Positions 58,145 through 64,000 of a stretch of 64,000 nt of DNA are shown here, in pieces. This DNA is from Prevotella sp. (GTDB lineage: Bacteria; Bacteroidota; Bacteroidia; Bacteroidales; Bacteroidaceae), in NCBI GenBank assembly GCA_015060535.1, contig SUYH01000008.1, positions 62,001-126,000 of the forward strand, given 5' to 3'. Position 1 is the first letter of the stretch. Each line of letters opens with the position of its first letter. The translations under genes and the position numbers were made by a program. The notes under the pieces were generated by a model, which was given only the letters and a program-made list of their open reading frames with translations, ran no database searches and was not told the origin of the DNA.

Positions 58145-59137
58145 ATGAAAAGAGTGATTAGTAAGATATCGGCCTACCTTTGCTTCGCTGTCCTTTGGAT
58201 AACGTCGATATTCCCGATGTGGGCGCATTATTTGTTCTCTGATGCCTTGTATTTTCTGTTGTATTACGTCGTAGGATACCGTCGGCGTATCGTGAGGCAG
58301 AACATCAGCAGCGCCTTTCCTGAAAAGTCGGAAGCTGAAGTGCGGCAGGTAGAGCGCGAGTTCTACCATTGGTTCTGCGACTACTTGGTAGAGACCATCA
58401 AGATGATGACTATCAGCGAGCAGGAGATGCGTCGACGGATGACGTTCAAGGGTACTGAGGTCATCGACCAGCTGGTCAGCGAGGGTGTCTCCTGTGGTGT
58501 CATGCTCGGTCATTATTGCAACTGGGAGTGGATCAGCACCTTACCCCTGGCGGTATCGCCCAAGGGCGTCTGTGCCGAACTGTACCATCCGATAGAGAAT
58601 CCCGATTTCGACCGCCTGTTCCTGTATATCCGCCAGCGCTTTGGCAGCGTGTGTATCCCTATGGAGGAGACGTTGCGGCATATTGTCAAATACAACCGTG
58701 AGGGCAAGCCGCTGGTTATCGGATACATTGCCGACCAGAAGCCAAACTGGCGTAACATCCATCTGTGGCTCGATTTCCTGAATCATATGACTCCCGTCTT
58801 TACCGGTTCCGAGCGTATCATCAAGCGTACCAAGCAGGCTTTCTTCTATGGTGATGTGCGTCGGGTGAAGCGAGGCTACTACGAGTGTGAGTTTAAGTTG
58901 TTGGAACGCCATCCGGAGGATATTCCCGACTACCAGCTGACGGAGCGTTACATGCAAGAGTTGGAACGCACCATCCGTCGCGACCCCGCCTTCTGGCTTT
59001 GGAGCCACGACCGCTGGTCACGCACCAAGGAAGAGTTTGATGCGCGCTTCTACGTGAAAGACGGGAAGGTATACGAAAAGATGTCAGAAGCCGACTATGC
59101 CAAGCAGATGGGTTGGCGGAGCTATTGGCATCATTGA
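58145..59137 (+). CDS. Lipid A-type lysophospholipid acyltransferase (LpxL/HtrB family)
   Basis: A 330-residue inner-membrane acyltransferase with one N-terminal TM segment. The catalytic H-x4-E motif is GHYCNWEW (about residue 121), after NISSAFPEKSEAEV, a family start motif. IADQKPN and MTPVFTGSERIIKRTKQAFF complete the acyl-donor pocket. It adds a secondary acyl chain to lipid A or a similar lipid. The C-terminus overlaps the convergent GT2 gene by seven bases. Confidence 0.9.
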   Translation: MKRVISKISAYLCFAVLWITSIFPMWAHYLFSDALYFLLYYVVGYRRRIVRQNISSAFPEKSEAEVRQVEREFYHWFCDYLVETIKMMTISEQEMRRRMTFKGTEVIDQLVSEGVSCGVMLGHYCNWEWISTLPLAVSPKGVCAELYHPIENPDFDRLFLYIRQRFGSVCIPMEETLRHIVKYNREGKPLVIGYIADQKPNWRNIHLWLDFLNHMTPVFTGSERIIKRTKQAFFYGDVRRVKRGYYECEFKLLERHPEDIPDYQLTERYMQELERTIRRDPAFWLWSHDRWSRTKEEFDARFYVKDGKVYEKMSEADYAKQMGWRSYWHH

Positions 59138-59904
59138 TTTTTCTGCTTTCGTTCCTCTATCAGTTTCGAGACGATGATGATTTGGTAAATGGCATCCAGC
59201 AAGGCATGGATGAGTCCAGGCATACCGTCGAGGAATCCCTTTTTGATCACATACGACTTGAAGAATCGCAGCAGGGGGCGCCCCAGGAGTGCTCCTAAGC
59301 CGTAGTTCTTATGCCGGCGACGCGGCATCTCGTAGTCGGAGTAGGTATCCGACTTCCTGACGATGTCGCTCACCGAGTCGTTCGCCAAATGTTCCAAAGC
59401 CAGCTCCTTGCGCGTCTTCGGTATCCGAATTATGCGGCCGTCTATTTCCGGTGAACAGTGTATGACGGCAGGCCAGTGTGTCTTGTCTTTGCGGAAGAAG
59501 CGCAGCACGTAGTCAGGATAGGCGCTGTGCAGAAACTGCCCCATGAAATAGTTCTTGCGGGGAATGGCGATACCGTCGGGAGCATCAGCCATTACGGTCT
59601 GCTCATAGAGAAACGTGCGCAACTCGGGCGTGACTACCTCGTCGGCATCGATCACCAGCACCCATTCGTGAGTGGCCTCATGGATGGCAAATTCGCGTGC
59701 GGGCTCCACGATGCGATGCTTCCCCTTGGGGAAAGTCACGATGCGGCACCCATAGCGTTGGGCTATCTCCAGCGTGTGGTCCGTACTCTCCATATCGCAT
59801 ATCAGTATCTCGTCGAAGTTCTTCACCGACTCCAGCACTTCCTCCAGGTGCTGTTCTGCATTGTAGGTGTTGATGACTACTGATATCTTGTTTTTTTCGT
59901 TCAT
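59131..59904 (-). CDS. Glycosyltransferase family 2 (WaaE/KdtX-like)
   Basis: A 257-residue GT-A enzyme. KISVVINTYNAEQHLEEVLE, LICDMESTDHTLEIAQRYGC and LVIDADEVVTPELR (DxD) are typical of the LPS core GT2 type that includes WaaE/KdtX. LEHLANDSVSDIVRKSDTYS is also characteristic. One hydrophobic C-terminal region is seen (LLDAIYQIIIVSKLI). The -7 box TAATTTTG at 59910-59917 leaves almost no leader before the ATG at 59904. Confidence 0.88.
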   Translation of the reverse strand: MNEKNKISVVINTYNAEQHLEEVLESVKNFDEILICDMESTDHTLEIAQRYGCRIVTFPKGKHRIVEPAREFAIHEATHEWVLVIDADEVVTPELRTFLYEQTVMADAPDGIAIPRKNYFMGQFLHSAYPDYVLRFFRKDKTHWPAVIHCSPEIDGRIIRIPKTRKELALEHLANDSVSDIVRKSDTYSDYEMPRRRHKNYGLGALLGRPLLRFFKSYVIKKGFLDGMPGLIHALLDAIYQIIIVSKLIEERKQKNQ

Positions 59905-59909
59905 GGTTG

Positions 59910-59937
59910 CAAAATTAGAAAAATTATATTAATTTTG
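59910..59937. promoter_or_regulatory. Divergent -7 boxes (GT2 and GT87)
   Basis: TAATTTTG on the minus strand (59910-59917) and TAATTTTG on the plus strand (59930-59937) face away from each other with 12 bases between. The minus box is 5 bases from the ATG, so that message may be leaderless. Confidence 0.5.
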
Positions 59938-59956
59938 CAAGCAAAATGGATAAATT

Positions 59957-61123
59957 ATGATGGACAAATGCAAGGCTTTCCTCGCTAAGCCTTTCTTTCA
60001 CGACTATCGGACACTGTTGGGTCTTTGGCTTATACTTGGCGTTGTAGGTGCTTTGGCCAAGATGCACGCCCACAATAATTTCCTCATCTTCCGGGGGGTG
60101 TTCTGGCATTCTTTCCAGCAGCTGCCGCTCTACGTGCCTTATCCTGCTGAGTATTGGGATGTCAACCATTACGGTCCGCTGTTCTCGCTGGTGATAGCGC
60201 CCTTTGCCGTCGTGCCCGAGTGGCTGGGCTTGCTGCTATGGTGTGTGGCTCTGTCGCTGTTCTTGTATGTCGCCATTCGGCGTTCCGACATGACGCGGTA
60301 CCAGCAGCTCTTCGTCTTGTGGTTCTGTGCCCACGAGTTGTTGACGGCCCTCTTCATGCAGCAGTTCAACATTGCTATTGCTGCCATCGTGGTGCTGGCC
60401 TTTTTCCTGATTGAGAAGGAGCGCGATGCAGAGGCAGCCTTCTTCATCATTTTGGGTACCTTCGTTAAGTTATACGGCATTGTGGGCTTGGCCTTCTTTT
60501 TCTTCTCGAAGCATAAGCTGCGCTTTGTCCTCGCGCTCACCGGGTGGGGCCTCGCGCTTTTTGCGGCTCCCATGCTGATCAGCAGTCCGGAGTATATCGT
60601 GGGTCAGTATCAGGAGTGGTACCTTTGTCTGGTCGAGAAGAACGGTGAGAATCTCGATGCCTTCTCGCAGAATATCTCCGTGCTGGGTATGGCGCGTCGT
60701 ATCTTCGGAATGACCGCCAGCGACCTGTGGATCATCCTGCCCGCCATGCTGATGTTCGCCATTCCCTATCTGCGCTTCTCGCAATACAAGCATGTGGCAT
60801 TCCGCCAGACGCTGCTGGCTTCGGTCTTGATGTTCGTCGTGCTGTTCTCTACGGGCAGCGAGTCGAGTGGCTATATCATTCCCTTCGTCGGTATCGTCAT
60901 CTGGTATACGGCGGCTCCTTGGCAGCGCACCGGTTGCGACGTCGCCCTATTGGTGTTCGCCTTTGTGCTGAGCAGCATGTCGCCCAGCGACCTCTTCCCT
61001 GCCTATATCCGCAAGGAGTGGGTACAGCCCTATGCGCTGAAGGCCCTTCCTGTGACGCTGATTTGGCTGAAGTTATGTTATGAAATGTACACGCGCGACT
61101 ATGCAGCAAAGAGTATTCGATAA
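59957..61123 (+). CDS. Polyprenol-phosphate-sugar dependent glycosyltransferase (GT87/DUF2029), copy 1
   Basis: A 388-residue membrane protein with about ten TM segments. It matches the GT87 family, which uses polyprenol-phosphate-linked sugars on the periplasmic side. Marks are PAEYWDVNHYGPLFSLVIAP, CAHELLTALFMQQFNIAIAA, FFIILGTFVKLYGIVGLAFF and APMLISSPEYIVGQYQEWY. It is paralogous to 61519 (shared WF-CAHE-L-x-LF, KLYG, LISSPEYVV). The stop overlaps the GtrA gene. Confidence 0.85.
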   Translation: MMDKCKAFLAKPFFHDYRTLLGLWLILGVVGALAKMHAHNNFLIFRGVFWHSFQQLPLYVPYPAEYWDVNHYGPLFSLVIAPFAVVPEWLGLLLWCVALSLFLYVAIRRSDMTRYQQLFVLWFCAHELLTALFMQQFNIAIAAIVVLAFFLIEKERDAEAAFFIILGTFVKLYGIVGLAFFFFSKHKLRFVLALTGWGLALFAAPMLISSPEYIVGQYQEWYLCLVEKNGENLDAFSQNISVLGMARRIFGMTASDLWIILPAMLMFAIPYLRFSQYKHVAFRQTLLASVLMFVVLFSTGSESSGYIIPFVGIVIWYTAAPWQRTGCDVALLVFAFVLSSMSPSDLFPAYIRKEWVQPYALKALPVTLIWLKLCYEMYTRDYAAKSIR

Positions 61124-61514
61124 GTCATTCCTGACCTTCATGGTGGTAGGTGTCGTCAACACCCTGTTTGGTACGGCCATCATGTTCGTGCTCTATAATG
61201 TCTTTGGCTGCAGCTATTGGGTCAGCTCCTTCTGCGACTATTTCTTTGGCAGCATCCTCAGCTATTTCCTCAATAAGCACTTCACCTTCCACTATCAGGG
61301 TACCGACTGGCGCAGCATCATGAAGTTTGCGCTGAACATCATCATCTGCTATCTGATAGCCTATAGTCTGGCACTTCCGCTGACACGTATGGCATTGGAG
61401 AGCATGCACCTCAGCAAGGTCGTCGTCGAGAATATTGCGATGCTGGTAGGTACCGGCCTCTTTATGGTCATCAACTATGTGGGACAGAAATTCTTCGCCT
61501 TCAAGAAACACTAA
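61101..61514 (+). CDS. GtrA-family membrane protein
   Basis: A small protein (137 residues from 61101, 144 from 61080) with four TM segments. FDKSFLTFMVVGVVNTLFGT, SSFCDYFFGSILSYFLNKHF and TFHYQG are the GtrA signature (N-KHFTF). GtrA proteins are thought to move polyprenol-linked sugars across the inner membrane. It overlaps the previous GT87 gene by 23 bases and precedes the second GT87 gene by four bases, which places it between two enzymes that would use its product. Confidence 0.88.
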   Translation: MQQRVFDKSFLTFMVVGVVNTLFGTAIMFVLYNVFGCSYWVSSFCDYFFGSILSYFLNKHFTFHYQGTDWRSIMKFALNIIICYLIAYSLALPLTRMALESMHLSKVVVENIAMLVGTGLFMVINYVGQKFFAFKKH

Positions 61515-61518
61515 ACCA

Positions 61519-62715
61519 ATGGATATACAGCAGCCCCTGACGCAGGCACGTGCCTTCTTCCGTAAACCCTTTTGGAGCGATTGGCGCACCATTACGGTGA
61601 TTTACGCCCTCATCCCTATTGTCATCGGACTATTAAAGTGGACGAAGAACAATGATACCTATCAGATCTACAAGTCGGTATTCTGGAATACCATTAACCA
61701 GCTGCCACTCTACGAGTTCTACGACTACCTGAAGGGCGACTGCAACCACTACGGTGTCGTCTTCTCCTACGTCATTGCTCCCTTTGCCGTCCTGCCCGAC
61801 ACGTGGGGCGTGCTACTGTGGGAGTGTTTTCTGGTGGCCACTTTCTACATCGCCGTGCGCTATATGCCGCTGCAGCGTTGGCAGAAAGTCTTTATGTTCT
61901 GGTTCTGTGCCCACGAGGTGCTGACACCCCTGTTTGTCGAGCAGTACGATTTGGCAATGGCAGCCAGCTATCTGCTCATGTTTGCCTGCATCGAGAAGAA
62001 AAAACCGGTGTGGGCGGCCTTCTTCATCGTGCTGAACATCTTCATCAAGCTCTATGGCGTGATGGGCTTGGCTTTCTTCTTCTTCGTCGAGGACAAGAAG
62101 AAGTTCATTCTGGCCTGCTTCGGGTGGGCAGCCCTTTTCTTCGTCGCTCCGATGCTTATCAGCAGTCCCGAGTATGTGGTGCAACAGTATGTAGGATGGT
62201 ATGAGTCGCTGGTGGCCAAGAATACGCAGAACCTCGCTGAGGCTTTCAATACCACCAACACTTCGCTACTGGGCATTCCGCGTAAGATATCTGGCAATAC
62301 CGAGTATAGCGACCTGTGGCTCATTATTCCCGGCATCCTGCTGTTCCTGTCACCCTATCGTCGCATCGGCCAATATCGGCATGTGGCCTTCCGCTATGCC
62401 ATGCTAGCCTCCGTGACGATGTTTGTCACGCTGTTCTCCACCAGTTCCGAGAGCTATGGATACATCGCCCCCATGACGGGCTTCGTCATTTGGTATACCA
62501 CAGCTCCTTGGCAGCGTGGCCGATGGGATTTGGTATTGCTCATCTATGCCTTCATCTTCACCTCGCTCTGCACGAGCGATGTGTTCTTCCCCCGTTTCAT
62601 CTGGAAAGAACTCATAGCACCCTATGCGCTGAAGGCCTTGCCCTCAACGATCATTTGGTTCTATCTGATATGGGAGATGAACACGAAGGACTATTCCAAG
62701 ACCTCCGCGATGTGA
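61519..62715 (+). CDS. Polyprenol-phosphate-sugar dependent glycosyltransferase (GT87/DUF2029), copy 2
   Basis: A 398-residue multi-TM protein, paralogue of 59957. MDIQQPLTQARAFFRKPFWS, YLKGDCNHYGVVFSYVIAPF, CAHEVLTPLFVEQYDLAMAA, FIKLYGVMGLAFFFF, APMLISSPEYVVQQYVGWY and APYALKALPSTIIWF align with copy 1. The ATG at 61519 gives a start like copy 1 (AFLAKPFFHDY); the longer frame overlaps GtrA. The 3' end overlaps the convergent GT2 gene by 25 bases. Confidence 0.85.
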   Translation: MDIQQPLTQARAFFRKPFWSDWRTITVIYALIPIVIGLLKWTKNNDTYQIYKSVFWNTINQLPLYEFYDYLKGDCNHYGVVFSYVIAPFAVLPDTWGVLLWECFLVATFYIAVRYMPLQRWQKVFMFWFCAHEVLTPLFVEQYDLAMAASYLLMFACIEKKKPVWAAFFIVLNIFIKLYGVMGLAFFFFVEDKKKFILACFGWAALFFVAPMLISSPEYVVQQYVGWYESLVAKNTQNLAEAFNTTNTSLLGIPRKISGNTEYSDLWLIIPGILLFLSPYRRIGQYRHVAFRYAMLASVTMFVTLFSTSSESYGYIAPMTGFVIWYTTAPWQRGRWDLVLLIYAFIFTSLCTSDVFFPRFIWKELIAPYALKALPSTIIWFYLIWEMNTKDYSKTSAM

Positions 62716-63632
62716 TAGAGCGGCCGGCGCTTAGTCTCTGTATAGATCTGTCCGATGTAGGTACCCATGATGCCCATCGCGATGAGGATGAATCCACCCA
62801 CTAGATAGATGGAGAGCATCAGTGATGCCCAACCTTGTACGGCAGTGCCTGCTATCAATGAATAGACGACGTAGATGCCGATGCAGGAGGCGATGACGAG
62901 GAACAGCAGTCCGATGTTGAAGATGAGGTATAGCGGTTTCACGCTGAAGGCGGTGATGCCGTTAAGCGCCAGCTTCAGCATTTTCCGCAACGTATATTTC
63001 GACTGACCGGCAAAGCGCTCGCTGATGACGTCGTCTACCGTTGTTGTCTGCAGTCCTATCTGTGGGATGAGTCCGCGCAGGTATAGGTTGTGCTCCTTGT
63101 AGGTGGAGAGCATGTCGAGTGCCCGACGGCTCATCAGTCGGAAGTCGGCATGGTTGTAGACACTCTCTACGCCCATCGAGCTTTGCAACTTGTAGAAAGC
63201 CTGTGCCGACATGCGTTTCATCAGCGGGTCAGCCTGACGCGACACCTTCACGCCGTAGACGATGTCGTTGCCCTCCTCGAAGTCTTTCACCATCTTGGGG
63301 ATACACTCGATGTCGTCCTGCAGGTCGGCATCTAGCGTGATGACGGCGTCGGCCCAGTCCTTAGCCGTCATCATACCCGCCATGATGGCGTTCTGATGTC
63401 CGGCATTGCGAGCTAAGTTAATACCTTTTACAAACTTGTTCTCCGCGTGCAGCTCACGGATAATCTGCCACGTGCGGTCGCGGCTGCCGTCGTTGACAAA
63501 GACCATCATCGAGTCTTCGCTGATGAGTCCTTCGCTGATCATACGCTCGAAGAGGGCTGTCAGCCGTTCTGCGGAGTGGCGCAGCACTTCCTCTTCATTA
63601 TAACAAGGTGAAACGGTAGCTAACTTGATCAT
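62691..63632 (-). CDS. Polyprenol-phosphate glycosyltransferase (GtrB/DPM1-type GT2)
   Basis: A 313-residue GT2 enzyme: KLATVSPCYNEEEVLRHSAE, FVNDGSRDRTW, AGHQNAIMAGMMTAKDW and ITLDADLQDDIECIPKM (DxD). Two C-terminal TM segments follow (YLIFNIGLLFLVIASCIGIY, and SIYLVGGFILIAMGIMGTY). This matches GtrB/ArnC-type enzymes that make polyprenol-phosphate-sugar on the cytoplasmic face. GtrA would move this product, and the GT87 proteins would use it, so the four genes form a sensible module. Confidence 0.9.
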   Translation of the reverse strand: MIKLATVSPCYNEEEVLRHSAERLTALFERMISEGLISEDSMMVFVNDGSRDRTWQIIRELHAENKFVKGINLARNAGHQNAIMAGMMTAKDWADAVITLDADLQDDIECIPKMVKDFEEGNDIVYGVKVSRQADPLMKRMSAQAFYKLQSSMGVESVYNHADFRLMSRRALDMLSTYKEHNLYLRGLIPQIGLQTTTVDDVISERFAGQSKYTLRKMLKLALNGITAFSVKPLYLIFNIGLLFLVIASCIGIYVVYSLIAGTAVQGWASLMLSIYLVGGFILIAMGIMGTYIGQIYTETKRRPLYHIAEVLE

Positions 63633-63642
63633 GACGTGTCGG

Positions 63643-64000
63643 TTATACGAATTCCTGTTGTATCTTTGCGGCTATCTCCTTGAACTCCTCCTCGCTGAGC
63701 TTCAGCTTCTCGCGACGGAAGTCGGCATCCTGCTCGGTCTGCATGGGGATAAGGTGGATGTGGGCGTGAGCCACTTCCAGTCCCAATACGACCTGAGCCA
63801 CTTTCTTGCAGGGGAAGGCCTTCTTGATAGCCAGCGCTACGCGCTTGGCAAACTGCTGATAGCGTGCCAGCTCGTCGTCGTTCATGTCGAAGTAGTAGTC
63901 TACTTCGCGACGTGGAATCACCAGGGTGTGTCCCTTCACCAGCGGGTTGATGTCTAGGAAGGCATAGAACTCGTCATCGGCAGCTACCTTGTAGCTGGGA
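63643..64000 (-). CDS. HIT-family nucleotide-binding protein, C-terminal part
   Basis: The minus strand is open from the window edge to a stop at 63643, about 119 codons, and the N-terminus is beyond 64000. The reading is DEFYAFLDINPLVKGHTLVI, ending in the histidine triad HAHIHLIPM. HIT proteins hydrolyse or transfer nucleotidyl groups such as AMP from dinucleotides or adenylated amines. VPR(R)EVDYYFDMNDDELARY is the family middle segment. It lies ten bases downstream of the GT2 gene's start on the same strand. Confidence 0.9.
   Translation of the reverse strand, partial: PSYKVAADDEFYAFLDINPLVKGHTLVIPRREVDYYFDMNDDELARYQQFAKRVALAIKKAFPCKKVAQVVLGLEVAHAHIHLIPMQTEQDADFRREKLKLSEEEFKEIAAKIQQEFV

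Overview
This window is a chromosomal segment of a Bacteroidota bacterium, most likely a Prevotella-like member of the Prevotellaceae. The signs are the many TTG-N19-21-TAnnTTTG promoters (for example TATCTTTG, TACCTTTG, TAACTTTG), the near absence of Shine-Dalgarno sites, many lipoproteins with an (L/A)xSC or (L/A)xGC lipobox, a PorT-like barrel and DUF3667. No rRNA is present, so the genus is an inference.

Layout: (1) 1-3985: the start of aroA, tRNA-Pro, then a cupin, a HAD-phosphatase lipoprotein and a Kef-type antiporter. (2) 3986-23632: a paralogue-rich block with four membrane-anchored AraC regulators (about six or seven TM segments plus a C-terminal HTH), five amidohydrolase-3 (YtcJ-like) lipoproteins, an AAA ATPase, a DUF3667 protein, an outer-membrane barrel and a carboxylesterase lipoprotein, with gene remnants between. 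(3) 23634-24764: a second AAA ATPase with a repeat-rich promoter. (4) 25234-37286: a tyrosine-phosphatase-like lipoprotein followed closely by a seven-gene export locus (HlyD, ABC, ABC, TolC, HlyD, ABC, ABC), which is a tandem duplication of an NHLM-like two-ABC exporter without a peptidase domain. (5) 37462-40207: a sixth amidohydrolase that has lost its lipoprotein signal, then a group of broken genes. (6) 40454-46317: an RND efflux operon. (7) 46422-52812: GH53 galactanase, stand-alone AICAR formyltransferase, rplS, a split 5'-nucleotidase, PorT-like barrel and ferredoxin. (8) 52889-63632: a surface-glycan region (GT90, GT4, GT2, a GT32-like gene, a lipid A-type acyltransferase, GtrA, two GT87-like proteins, a GtrB-like GT2), then a partial HIT-family gene.

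The main new observation is that blocks 2 and 6 appear to share a regulatory code. A two-part direct repeat, AAAATCnGCAA with a 21-22 bp period, lies 57-60 bp upstream of the -7 box of two amidohydrolase promoters and of the RND pump promoter. A related two-part element lies at nearly the same distance upstream of the fourth AraC gene and the fifth amidohydrolase gene. This fits DNA binding by the membrane AraC paralogues. I propose a membrane-sensed, envelope-located hydrolase and efflux regulon: the AraC proteins sense an amphipathic or envelope compound, the amidohydrolase and esterase lipoproteins process it, and pumps remove it. The substrate and the wiring are inference.

Second are palindromic repeat insertions at the same place, the hinge between membrane and HTH domains, in three of the four AraC paralogues. 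Third is the duplicated exporter, in which the two first-ABC genes have almost identical ATPase domains but clearly different membrane domains, which suggests gene conversion.
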